64,000 nucleotides of DNA from Alitta virens (Eukaryota > Annelida > Polychaeta > Phyllodocida > Nereididae): contig OW028584.1 of NCBI GenBank assembly GCA_932294295.1, positions 23,219,638 through 23,283,637 on the forward strand. Direction: 5' to 3'. Numbering within the stretch: position 1 is the stretch's first letter; the number at the start of each line of letters is the position of its first letter. Both the position numbers and the translations under genes were made by a program. Positions 13,541 to 22,366 of this stretch are shown here, in pieces. The notes beneath the pieces were generated by a model that was not told the DNA's origin, made no database searches, and saw only the letters and a program-made list of their open reading frames with translations.

Positions 13541-13912
13541 ATGTGTGTGTGTGTGTTATTATTGTTTAATGCCTCATCAGCACCTGAGTGGGCTATGTAG
13601 AGGCTCTCCAGGTTAAGATTGGTTATCTATATTTGATAGTAGAAACCAGAAGCATATAAAAAAATCAATAATTGTGTGGGTTGGATATCTGGTAAAGAGA
13701 TGTTGTAAGGAAGTAGCTTGAAACAGAGGTCTTCTAATGCGTTGTAAGTGGGTGCAATCTAATAAAATATGTTTGATTGTTAGGGAGCACCGACAACTCT
13801 GGCATACCGGTGCCGGTTCATTGAATAAAAGGTGTAAATGTGTAAGTCTTGAATGTCCTATGAGGCATCTGTGATATATTCCTTGATCTTTGCGAGTATT
13901 GAACCTACTATA
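13541..13912 (-). mobile_element. LINE 3' end (ORF2 C-terminus, 3'UTR, GT-repeat tail)
   Basis: Read on the minus strand, an open frame of about 97 codons runs from about 13905 to a stop at 13613-13615. It contains the segment LIGHSRLTHLHLL followed by a cysteine/histidine cluster (VCQSC, then KHILLDC). This is the usual C-terminal arrangement of non-LTR retrotransposons of the I/Jockey kind, just after the RT or RNase H domain. After the stop come about 55 bases of 3'UTR ending GCATTAAACAATAATAAC and an (AC)n tail at 13541-13555. Everything 5' of about 13912 is missing, as is typical of 5'-truncated insertions. The last 150 bases match the short SINE-B family elsewhere in the window. A second, younger-looking copy is at 55372-55800. 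Confidence 0.85.
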
Positions 13913-14775
13913 ATAGGTATTTTATTTTGAATGCAAGGTAAGATTGAATGCAACTTGTTATTACATTCATTCTATTGTCTTTGCCAGCAAGACATGATAA
14001 AAGATTTTATAGTCATTTTAAAATCAGTGTATGGAATGGTAAAATCAGTTATCTCTTTTGTAAGAGCCCTTTTTGCTGCCAGGTAGGGCCTTTCTCTGGG
14101 AGGCCTGGCATCTGACATTGGATCCCTCAGTCTTGGGTAACTAATGCTGCAAAACAATTCTTCAGGAACACATAGTAATGTTTACTACAGTTACAGCATG
14201 ACCAATTGTTAAATATTCACTTGCTTTTGCAATCTTTGCAAAGAAAACCAATAAATGCATATAGATTAAAAAAAATGTTTTTGCTTCAGTTTGTGCATTA
14301 GTCTCAACTTCTGTGACATTGGTGTGTAACATTTTAAAGTTATACCTATGAAAATGTTGTTAATTTGTGAAACTAATATTGTGAGGTGACATTTGTTATT
14401 TATACGCTTCCAGTAGTCTACACATTTTTTATAATCTAACTTGGCAACTATTCTACTATGCCCTAAGTGTATAATACAAGGTTTGATGAAATGAAGGGAG
14501 GAATATATGAATAAGCATTGCTGCTTCGCCCTTATAAGTGATAGAACAAATGTACTAATCAAGTTATACCATTTCAATTTACTGTTAGGCCTATTCTTAA
14601 GATTTACTGTTTTTAATCTAGATGTACCAAATTGAACTGTGCTGTGGTGTTATTTATACGCTTAAGGCATACCACGGGAGCTAGTCAAGATTACAGTGGT
14701 GGTTTTGGCTTTGGTGGGGTCATCGGCAGTTGCGGCGGTGGCTCCCGATTCCTCATTAACTGAGGGCCTGATCCA
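13913..14775. other. No recognisable gene
   Basis: AT-rich, with no recognisable protein. A minus-strand ORF at 14266-14577 (103 codons) has no family I know and no exon signals. The 13-base string TTATTTATACGCT occurs twice (near 14398 and 14651). I see no terminal repeats that would define an element. Confidence 0.5.
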
Positions 14776-15591
14776 TCAGACTCTGGTTGGGTCGAAAGCA
14801 TCTGTACCTGGAGGTATAAGAGATGCTGTTGCTGGGGACTGTTCTTCCGTGGTCCTTGGCCGGGAGTATGGAAGCGGTAGTCGGCTTCTCAGGCTTGAGA
14901 GTTTGGTCCATGAGCTGATAGCCCATGCTTGGTCCGCTTGTAAAAGGAGTACCCTTACAGTGTGGAAATCCATCGTCAAATGGCGGCATCCAGTGTAGGT
15001 ATTCCATGGTAACTGGACTTCTGCTGGCAGGATGATCCTGTTGGTTTCTGTTGCCAATTCAAAGTGTGACCAATCTATGTATAAATAGCCACATAGACCT
15101 CTCCAGATGGTATAAAAGTTTTTGACTTCAGCGTTTGCTGCTGCTGTTATTGCTTGAAGATCATATGGCAATGTGGTAATCTTTAGGTGTAGAAATTTGC
15201 AGTTAGAATATAAGCTTATATATAGTTCACTTTCTAAGGAGAATAAGCGTGCATTAGTCTCAATTAGATTGTGACATGCTGGTCTCAATCTGTCACACAA
15301 AATGAGTATTGTGTTGATGACAGAGAGAATTAGAGCTGTGTTTATAACAATAGTTCGCCATAGTGGAGTGGTGTCTGTAGCGATGATCGCTGGCGCTGGT
15401 GTAGTTGTTGGGGCGTACAATTCACTAGCTTGAGTTTTACCCACTAGTGCTTCAGTAGCCAACAGTAATTGGTGGGCTGCATGAAGTCGTCTCCAGATGT
15501 AATAAAGAGCTGTGACCGTGGCGATTTGTGCTATTATAATGACTATTACTGTAAAGGCGATAGGATGGTGCCCTGGTCGCTTCCCATCCAT
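14776..15591 (-). CDS. Uncharacterised ORF with two membrane segments
   Basis: A 271-residue open frame with no family I recognise. Two hydrophobic stretches of transmembrane length are visible, at about residues 11-33 (rich in I, V, A) and 80-100 (INTALILSVINTILIL). They are separated by a Thr/Pro/Ala-rich linker and followed by a C-terminal half with dispersed Cys, Trp and Tyr and a Pro/Arg/Ser-rich tail. A stop lies immediately before the first ATG, but a different frame is open just upstream (about 15580-15745) and is strikingly acidic (four consecutive Asp, then Thr/Asp-rich text). One shifted base could therefore join a longer protein that is now broken. Its setting between LINE and Harbinger remnants suggests a mobile-element gene, possibly envelope-like. 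That is only a guess. Confidence 0.4.
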   Translation of the reverse strand: MDGKRPGHHPIAFTVIVIIIAQIATVTALYYIWRRLHAAHQLLLATEALVGKTQASELYAPTTTPAPAIIATDTTPLWRTIVINTALILSVINTILILCDRLRPACHNLIETNARLFSLESELYISLYSNCKFLHLKITTLPYDLQAITAAANAEVKNFYTIWRGLCGYLYIDWSHFELATETNRIILPAEVQLPWNTYTGCRHLTMDFHTVRVLLLQADQAWAISSWTKLSSLRSRLPLPYSRPRTTEEQSPATASLIPPGTDAFDPTRV

Positions 15592-16131
15592 TCAATAACA
15601 TTGAATTCTGTGTGTCCATTGTCTGTAGCAGTAAAGGAGTCTAGGTCGGTCGCTAAAGCATGGTCATCGTCGTCTAAATTAAGTGTCATTTTAATTTTGT
15701 CATGCAGAGCCTTTGGCAGGTGAAAGTTGTATTGTTCTGTAGTGCACTGAGATGCGGAGAAATTTTATGGCATGGTGTGGTTATATAATTTTGTGAATAC
15801 TAAGAAATTCACACTGTATTGTATGGTTGAGCATGATGTGTGGCAATCAAGAGCGTCTGAGTGTATTTGTGTATGGTGTGATTTAAGCGAGCATTGACAC
15901 TGCAGTTTAACATCGAACAGGCCCTTGTGTGATATTGGCAGGACTGAGTCCATACCCTGTTAGGAGTGTATAGCAAATAGCCCCAGAAGGTTGGGAATAG
16001 ACAAATTCTGCAATGAGTTCTGACATATCTTTAACAATAGTCAGTGTGCATATGTAATTGCATGAGCGTATGAATGTGTATTTGGTATCGTTGCGCCCAA
16101 GCACTAAATTGTCTGGTTTTGTTAATTTCCA

Positions 16132-16494
16132 GAGCCAGAATAATTGTTGAGAATGCATTTGGTATCCTGGCATCCAGGTTTAGGTGTCTGCTAACCACTA
16201 TGCCCCAGAAAACCAAGACAGTGGAATCTTTAGTCCTTGCATGCTGCTGCCTCCACAACCTCATGAGAATCAGATATCCGACAACCCAGAACATGCTTGA
16301 CCACAAAGATCCAGTCACCCATGAGGTCAATCCTGGGGCTTGGCGGGAATTAAGCTGGAGAAATTCCTGAAATGCCACCACATAGGATCGGAGGGAACTA
16401 TGCTACCCAGAGTGCCAAATTACAACGACTGTACTTGGTGGACTATGTCAACTCAGAGGAAGGAAGTGTCCCATGGCAAGACAATATGATTTGA
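16132..16494 (+). pseudogene. PIF/Harbinger (HARBI1-like) transposase, C-terminal exon, frameshifted
   Basis: HARBI1-type transposases are DDE nucleases that move Harbinger elements. After a plausible splice acceptor (TTTCCAG ending at 16131) the frame reads SRARIIVENAFGILASRFR, the family's hallmark around the last catalytic acidic residue (the E of VENAFG). Then come CLHNLMR and GAWRELSWRN. The frame closes at about 16370, but the expected C-terminal continuation reappears one frame over: ATQSAKLQRLYLVDYVN, then a VPWQ-x-MI terminus with a stop at 16492-16494. One indel near 16365 therefore breaks the gene. The N-terminal two thirds, with the two catalytic Asp residues, is not found upstream, so this is a 5'-truncated remnant. 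A domesticated gene is unlikely given the frameshift. Confidence 0.85.
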
Positions 16495-16912
16495 GAAGCC
16501 TGCAAGATTTAAAAAAAACAACCCCGCCTGCAGGAGCTTCTTCTTCAGTTGCCACGGGTCAGCCTGCAGGTACCTACCAGTCTTCTGGACCTAGACCTTC
16601 ATTGGGTGTCTTCCCTGCTGTACCTTCTCCATTGGTGTCTGGTTCTTCTTCCTTGAACCCTCCTTCAGTGGGATCCTTGCTGTCTGCCAGTGACAACGTT
16701 CCTGCCAGTTCAACTCCGCTCAACATGAGCCAGCTTATGAACTCGCCCTTCCTTATGACTCAGATGTTTCCGAAGAAGTAATCACCTTATCCTGTTCTTC
16801 TTCCTGTTGCAGTAGATGTTCCAGTAGAAAAAACAAGAAAACTCCAAAAAAAATGTATGGCCTTTTTCAAATTACTGGGAAGACTGGACTCTTGGCTGTA
16901 CCTGAAGGGCCC

Positions 16913-17168
16913 GGCCCTCGAAGGTCCTGGGCCTCCACGTTGCGAGGGTGGAAACACTTGGGGTGAAGTCCTCTATCCCCAGTGGCTAAAACAGGACAGT
17001 GCGCATTGCACAAGCTGCTCCAGCTATCCAACGCAGACACTTATTGATTTTTTGCATGCTTCTGGTTTCTACTACCAACTATGGATGATCAATCTTACCC
17101 TAGAGAGCCTTTACATAGCCCACTCCGGTGCTGATGAGGCGTTAAACAATAACACTACCTACCTACCT
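16913..17168 (+). mobile_element. SINE-B copy 1 (full length, + strand)
   Basis: A 256 bp copy from the head GGCCCTCGAAGG to the tail GGCGTTAAACAATAAC and (CTAC)n. It is flanked by a 13-base target-site duplication ACCTGAAGGGCCC at 16900-16912 and 17169-17181. It splits the MADF-like gene on the other strand. It is the only clear plus-strand copy of this family here apart from the weak fragment at 54566. I see no clear pol III box B, so it may be an internally deleted LINE derivative and not a true SINE. Confidence 0.92.
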
Positions 17169-17218
17169 ACCTGAAGGGCCCTGCTTGATGAGCTTCCCAG
17201 CACTGGTTCTGATAAGAC

Positions 17219-17446
17219 TCAAGCTATGTCTTCAACTGTAACCCAGTACAGGGGGACACTGAGGGTCTGTGCCTTGTCCTCGATGAGCCTCATCTTCCTC
17301 TGATGATCCTTGTAGTCACGTCTGGTCCTGTCATAGAATATTTCATTCTCCCGGTACCAGTCTGACAACCTCCCGATGACCACCGTTGCCGTATGGATGC
17401 CATACGGATGCCGTACGGATGTCGTATGGATGCCTAAACTGCGCAA
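17219..17446 (-). pseudogene. MADF/Myb-SANT-like DNA-binding protein of a Harbinger element, N-terminal part
   Basis: Harbinger elements encode a second protein, with a MADF or Myb/SANT-like domain, that helps bring the transposase to the transposon ends. Here residues ~25-65 read LSDWYRENEIFYDRTRRDY then KDHQRKMRLIEDKA, which fits the first two helices of a MADF domain (conserved W, Y/L-W-pattern, DY-x(4)-K). The frame closes at VTVEDIA; a second frame open beyond it (GKLIKQGPSG) looks like the continuation, and SINE-B then interrupts. The gene converges on the transposase remnant, an arrangement known for this superfamily. The first ~24 residues come from an 11-bp tandem repeat, so the true start is uncertain. 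Confidence 0.6.
17391..17434. repeat. Four 11-bp tandem repeats
   Basis: Four consecutive copies of an 11-base unit (GTATGGATGCC and variants) at 17391, 17402, 17413 and 17424. They sit exactly at the apparent N-terminus of the MADF-like ORF and encode its repetitive start. Confidence 0.9.
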
Positions 17447-17487
17447 TATTACATAATTCTACAAGAGCAAAACGGCTTCACGGGAAT

Positions 17488-17644
17488 TGGTGGTGGTGGT
17501 GGTGGTGAATTAGGGCTTTACGTCCTGTATTTCTGCACCTGATGGGCTAATTAGGACAGGCAGGGACCATGGCCATGAGACGAAGGATGAAACAGCCATC
17601 CAACTTAGGCTCGACCGGGAATCGAACCCGGGACCCAGCGGTTG
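17488..17644 (-). mobile_element. SINE-A copy 1 (5'-truncated)
   Basis: On the minus strand it ends in (ACC)n (17488-17506) after the family 3' end GGACGTAAAGCCCTAATTC. It retains box B (GGTTCGATTCC) but lacks the tRNA-like 5' part including box A. I could not identify a target-site duplication. Confidence 0.9.
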
Positions 17645-19017
17645 TCCACTCTGGTTAATTCTTCCGTGTGCATAGCCCATGTGTAGTTGTGCACCTCTAA
17701 TTTAGGTTGCGTTGAATCAACAGCAGTAAACAGAATAATGTTCACAACAAATATTCAGGAATAGGCCTATGTCAAAATTAAGAGATTTGTGGTGCATAAA
17801 GCATGCACAAAAGGCTAGTGTACGCAGTTGCGCATTCCAAAATGGCAGGGGATGGGGAGCAGAATTGGCAGGGAAAATGTACATACTTAAGGTTGGCTTA
17901 ATGCCATGTACCAGAAATCTTCAAGAGAGCCTTCCAAATGTTGAAGATGCCGGAAAGTGTTCTTACAAGGGACATTAACAGGACGACAAGACTGTTGAGA
18001 ACATGTAGAAAATATGTGCTTTTGGGGGTTATTGGCCTGTGTTGTCTATGCCGACAAGGCTGGGACTATAGAGATGTATGGTAGCAAGGCCATGATGGAT
18101 GTTTTTGGTTCTCACATGGAGGAAGTTTTCACTCACGATGATATTAACGATATGAGCTAACTGGCACACCCGCATAGCATTGTACTGCCAGCAATTGATC
18201 CGCCCCTGGACAAGTGGTAAGTTGAAGTATGTAAACACTTGAACCTGTTAATATAGATATTATCAATTTATTTGAATAAAGTTCAATCATGATTTTGCAA
18301 TTGAAGAAAAGTCATGTCATTTTGACATTGTAAACTAAATGAGAATGATGTAAGGCCATACAATACAATCTGTATAAGAGCGTTGTGACAAATACATTAT
18401 GCTGTTTCATATATACTATAGAGATGCCAGTTTATTAATTCAGTTCTAAAAAGGCAGTTGCTGAATTTTTCTAAATGTGGGATGGAAGGGCATAATAAAC
18501 GTCAAGTTAATCTATTATCTGAACTTTCTTGATGAACTTCGAGCTATTTGTGCTAGAGTGGTGTTTTTATCTAACATTCATAATGTCAGGTTTTCTACTA
18601 AAGGCATATACAGTCAACCTGCAAGATTAACATAGCATATTGGCTTATTCAAAGTATAGTTCAGCTTGCAGCATTACTTAATGATTTTCTTCTAATTTTA
18701 GGAAACCAGGCATCTGGCAGTGAGAGTGGTCAAGACCTCCCTTGGCAGGCAGGCGTGCCGAATTGGATGAGGCAACCTTAACTCCAAACCAGTGTGGTGG
18801 CCAGAGATCTCCCCTTGTCCAAAAGAGGAGTTCAGACCGGTCGAAATCTGTCTGATTTAAGACTGATGATAAAGACTACCATAGTTAAAAAATAAAAGTG
18901 AGTTTATGTCTCATATGTTAGAACTTTTCTCATTTAAGGAGAAAATTAACACATTTAACTGTAATCACAAAATTTGAAAAAAAAATAGAAATAAAAAATC
19001 GAAAATGTCATAAGCGA
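17645..19017. other. Unassigned stretch; possible exon pieces
   Basis: I recognise no gene here. A short + frame at about 18039-18158 (VVYADKAGTIEMYGSK and onward) precedes a good splice donor (GTG|GTAAGTTG near 18222). A segment after TTTTAG at 18701 is followed by a polyadenylation-like AATAAA near 18889. These could be parts of a lost gene, but I cannot name it or show an uninterrupted frame. Confidence 0.3.
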
Positions 19018-19031
19018 CACATTGAGATGAG

Positions 19032-19486
19032 GTAGGTAGGTAGGTAGTGTTATTGTATAACACCTCATCGGCACCTGAGTTGGCTATGTAGAGGCTCTCT
19101 AGGGTAAGATTGATCATCCATAGTTGGTAGTAGATGGGTGGGTGATTAGGGCTTTACGTCCCGTGTTTCTGAACCAGTTGGGCTAATTAGGACAGGCAGG
19201 GACCATGGCAATGAGACGAAGGATGAAACAGCCATCCAACTTAGGCTCGACCGGGAATCGAACCCAGGACCCAGCGGTTGGAAGCCAAGAGTGCTACCTT
19301 TGAGCTAGGCCCCCGCCCTAGTTGGTAGTAGAAACCAGAAGCATGCAAAAAATCAGTAAGTGTCTGCGTTGGATAGCTGGAGCAGCCTGTGCAATGCGCA
19401 CTGTCCTGTTTTAGCCACTGGGGATAGAGGACTTCACCCCAAGTGTTTCCACCCTCGCCGCGTGGAGGCCCAGGACCTTCGAGGGC
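19032..19486 (-). mobile_element. SINE-B copy 2, interrupted by SINE-A
   Basis: Full-length minus-strand copy, tail (CTAC)n at the left. A 14-base target-site duplication CACATTGAGATGAG lies at 19018-19031 and 19487-19500. The element is split after 19133 by a complete SINE-A and resumes at 19332, so SINE-B arrived first. Confidence 0.95.
19134..19318 (-). mobile_element. SINE-A copy 2 (full length), nested in SINE-B
   Basis: A 185 bp tRNA-derived SINE. Read on the minus strand it has box A (TAGCTCAAAGGTAGC), box B (GGTTCGATTCC), and a tRNA-unrelated body ending GACGTAAAGCCCTAATCAC with (CCA/CCC)n. The 13-base duplication TAGTTGGTAGTAG flanks it (19121-19133 and 19319-19331); it is SINE-B sequence, which proves the nesting. 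Confidence 0.97.
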
Positions 19487-19500
19487 CACATTGAGATGAG

Positions 19501-20190
19501 AGGTTCAATGGAAGAAGACAAAGACATTTTGAACACCTCAAATGAATCAACAGAATTCCATTCTACAAACATCATTGAGACTTTAGTTAACTTGATCTTA
19601 GCAATCAAGTTTAGTTTCAATAAAATATCCTTGAGGTTTTCATGGTTTTTGCAGAATGTCAATAAAGTTTTGAACCATAGCAAGGAAATGTTGTGTGATT
19701 AGGGCTTTACGTCCTGTATTTCTGCACCAGATGGGCTAATTAGGACAGGCAGAGACCATGTCAAGGAAATGTTGAATCAACAATGTGGCAAAGTTGAGTT
19801 GTTACTTAGCACACTCTTTGTTGATGGCAGACTCCTGCCAAAGTTATGCAACTTTAAACTCTTTCAAATAATCAGTAGAGTCCTCAAACTAAGTAAGGGG
19901 GCCACACGAAGCAACAGATTGACAAGTAGAGTTCAAGTTCAATTCAACCAGTCAATTATCAACAATATCAAGAGAAGATCCAAAACCGGCAAAGAGGTCT
20001 CTTGTATCAGTATAGTTTGTGCCACCATCAAGGTGAACTACAGAAAGTCTGTTTCCACTATTTGAAGAAGCACTACCCATTGGTGGACTGCCCTTTCTAC
20101 TGTAAGCTGTGTGGATTTAAGTCTTTTAACAAGGATCTACTACGCAAGCATGTGTATGAATTTGCAGGGCATCAAAAGCTAAGTTTGTTT
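19501..20190 (+). pseudogene. Zinc-finger protein fragment (C2H2-like), broken
   Basis: From ATG 19496 one frame runs through SINE-A copy 3; element plus duplication is 81 bases, so the frame is kept except for a stop inside the insert. Beyond it the same frame continues (LLSTLFVDGRLLPK, FNQSIINNIKRR) to about 19980. Then the coherent frame changes, reading CHHQGELQKV then FYCKLCGFKSFNKDLL. The latter is a C-x2-C-x12-H-x6-H finger. The preceding one looks like a finger whose first Cys is now Tyr (YQYSLC). The coding text stops where SINE-A copy 4 begins. I do not recognise the wider protein. It may join the coiled-coil frame at 20353, which is in the same frame register. Confidence 0.5.
19694..19761 (-). 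mobile_element. SINE-A copy 3 (5'-truncated, 68 bp)
   Basis: Only the 3' third of the SINE, from about GGTCTCTGCC to CCTAATCAC on the minus strand. A 13-base duplication CAAGGAAATGTTG lies at 19681-19693 and 19762-19774. It sits inside the zinc-finger gene fragment. Confidence 0.95.
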
Positions 20191-20270
20191 GTGATTAGGG
20201 CTTTACGTCCTGTATTTTTGCACCAGTTGGGCTAATTAGGACAGGCAGGGACCATGGCAATGAGACAAAG
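20191..20270 (-). mobile_element. SINE-A copy 4 (5'-truncated)
   Basis: The 80 bp 3' part of SINE-A directly abuts a truncated SINE-B at 20271. I see no duplication around either, so the pair may be one compound event or two insertions with an accompanying deletion. Confidence 0.9.
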
Positions 20271-20351
20271 GTAGGTAGGTAGTGTTATTGTTTAACGCCT
20301 CATCAGCACCCGAGTGGGCTATGTAGAGGCTCTCTAGGGTAAGATTGATCA
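20271..20351 (-). mobile_element. SINE-B copy 3 (5'-truncated)
   Basis: Carries the (CTAC)n tail and the last ~70 bp of the family, ending at GGTAAGATTGATCA. It is fused to SINE-A copy 4 without intervening bases. Confidence 0.9.
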
Positions 20352-20352
20352 C

Positions 20353-20751
20353 ACTTCCAGTTCATCCTTAGCCGATAACGAAGTATACCAAGAGCTTCAG
20401 GCCAGAATAAACGAACTGACAAAGAAGCTCAACAAAGAGAAGGCCGCATCATCATCACCATCATTCAGTAATCTGCCATCACAGCACATCACCCTAGATT
20501 ATGATTTCATAGACCATTTATTAGACGAGTCATCAGTGAGTCAGCCAGAGTGGGTCAACCAACAGGAGAAAGTGGATCAGTTGGAGAAAGTGGGTCAACT
20601 GAGCAAGTCAACCAACCAGAACAAGTTCCCCAGATCAAAGGCAGTAATATACTTCAATTTACTGAGGCCAAACATTTCCAGGTCTTACCTCTGTGCCTCT
20701 TTGAAGTCAATAAAACTTCCTGGCATTGTCTTTTCCTTGCAATGGATCTAG
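20353..20751 (+). pseudogene. Coiled-coil, Ser/Gln-rich protein fragment
   Basis: An open frame of ~130 codons begins at the SINE-B edge. It opens Ser-rich, then has a heptad-like stretch (EVYQELQARINELTKKLNKE), a Ser run, an acidic segment (DYDFIDHLLDE) and a Gln-rich repeat (QQEKVDQLEKVGQL). The amino-acid pattern looks like real protein up to about 20640. After that it overlaps, antisense, the end of the THAP gene, and the frame there is probably chance. It shares the codon register of the zinc-finger fragment upstream, so the two may be one gene cut by SINEs. Family unknown. Confidence 0.4.
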
Positions 20752-21421
20752 ATGGGGTGATTTTAGCTGGGGGATTAGGGACATCAAAAAGGGTGGGGAC
20801 AGCATTCCAGACCAGCTTGTTTTTGTTAGGATTCATGAACTGCGAATCCTCGAAATGTTTGGCACATATTCTGTAATTCTTGTAGAGTTGTTCTGCAGAC
20901 AGGTGATCCAGATCCCCTCTTCTGGTATTAATCACCCATTTCTTACATCTATTTAACAGATCATGACAAATATGTGTTAAAATCTATTGTTTACAAGTGA
21001 TCATTATCAAGTAGACACATCATAATCAAGTATTTTGTATGTAAAATTACAATTAGTACAATTTAAAATTTTTTTATTATAAAATAGCATACTCTCAATG
21101 TTTGCCTAAATCTATGCAATTTAGTTTATATGTCATATAATATTCATGCAGATTGTAGATACTTGTTATTTAATCTAAATTAGACAGAGCATGTGTTCTA
21201 TGTTACAAACAAACCATGCACATGTTTGTCACATTTACAGTATCTAAACAGCCTAATATTTCAGTGTAGTGGTACATTTGGTTTTAATCACATGAATGAA
21301 TAGATTTTACATACCTTTGAGCATCCTTTGGGAAGCGGAAAATCGAAATTGTGCAGTTATTTCTTCTATTATGACAGGCAAAAGCCGAACAATTTTCCCC
21401 ACCCTGCTTAATAGACGTCAT
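20654..21421 (-). CDS. THAP-domain protein, two exons, apparently intact
   Basis: THAP domains are ~90-residue C2CH zinc-dependent DNA-binding domains, found in P-element-type transposases and many animal regulators. Exon 1 (minus, 21421 to 21315) starts ATG, encodes C-x4-C (NCSAFACHN) and FRFPKDAQR, and ends at a GTATGT donor in phase 2. Exon 2 (20948 to 20654) follows an AG acceptor in matching phase. It reads CKKWVINTRRGDL, then LYKNYRICAKHFEDSQF (the third Cys and the His) and AVPTLF, the conserved AVPT-type box ending the domain. Joined length is 402 bases: 133 residues plus stop. The intron is 366 bp (20949-21314). The tail after the domain is short and basic (ARKRQ, SKRHRGK), so this is a DNA-binding domain without a visible nuclease; further exons cannot be excluded. 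Confidence 0.85.
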
Positions 21422-21763
21422 GACCTGATGGGGGTGAGATAGCGTGGGGTGATGATTAATACAAGTGGCCGCCTGGTGCGCCCTAATCCCCCTGATCTCA
21501 TGATTAGGGGTAAGATGACCGTCTATTCTATATACTGTCTTTGGTAGGATCGTGTCTTCGAATCCACCTAAGAATTTTATTTTATTTTTAATGAAATTGA
21601 CTGCTATAACACATTGCCAGATATTATCTATATCTGGGCCTAGGCCTTTATCAAGTATAGAACTAAAATGTTTTTCACTAGGTATAGAGGTCTATAAATT
21701 TAAGGAAACGAGTTCTCGAAGTGTTGAAATAAATGCGAAAAAATGGGTCAACGCATCAGTGCT

Positions 21764-22068
21764 CAGCCAGGGGCGGATACAGAAATTGGTGAAGGGGGGC
21801 AGACGGATATAATTGATTTTCCAGCGCCATTTTTGTTGTCGTTACCTTTTCTCCCTTTTATTTTCGCGGGGGGTGGGGTTGCCATCATACTGTAGGCAGG
21901 CGGGGGGGTTGCCATCATACTGTATTAAAGTGTTTAAATTGTAGGCCTAGTGGCAAATTCGGCAAAAAGAAAAACTCGTGCATTTGACTGTATCTGACAA
22001 GCTTAAAATTCGGGCAAGATGACCTTTGCCCCCCCCCCCCCACAAAAGGTGCCTCCTACGCCTATGGC
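21764..22068. mobile_element. Candidate hAT-like non-autonomous element
   Basis: Begins CAGCCAGGGGCGGATACAGA and ends CTCCTACGCCTATGGC, whose complement (GCCATAGGCGTAGGAG) is an imperfect terminal inverted match of the hAT style. The flanks TCAGTGCT and CTAGTGCT agree at 6 of 8 bases, as expected for an eroded 8-bp duplication. The interior is G/C-run rich with GTTGCCATCATACTGTA twice. It has no coding capacity. Confidence 0.5.
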
Positions 22069-22217
22069 CTAGTGCTGCTGGCATTCTCACACAACACCAC
22101 ATATCTTTCTTTTTTTTTTTTGAATGAATAACTTTTTAGTAACCACAAGTCGTTGCCTTCTCACGCAATCTGGATTCCCTTCAGGTTGCTTCTCACCCTC
22201 TCCACACCCAGCTTTTA

Positions 22218-22299
22218 TTGGTCAAAAAAACTTTCAATCATGGAATATTCTATTGCTATTGGCTATCACCAAGAGGCACTTCCAACTGCCATTATAAAT
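22218..22299 (+). promoter_or_regulatory. Putative core promoter of the OB-fold gene
   Basis: Two inverted CCAAT boxes (ATTGG near 22218 and 22258) and a TATA-like TATAAAT at 22293-22299 lie 70-150 bases before the ATG at 22367, a reasonable spacing. Inferred from motif order only. Confidence 0.4.
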
Positions 22300-22366
22300 T
22301 TGACAAAATTTGGCGTCATTTGCTATATGATGGTCGTTGAGAAAGGATTGAACAGGAATTGTAAAA

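Noticed and set aside
13541..13555. Independent GT microsatellites at 13541 and 63727
   Set aside because: Both are retroelement tails, next to LINE or SINE 3' ends with duplications (clear at 63727).
16473..16781. Ser/Pro-rich 102-codon ORF on +
   Set aside because: It overlaps the end of the Harbinger transposase; the opposite strand has an acidic/Gly frame that fits the linker of the MADF-like gene, so this is more likely a shadow.
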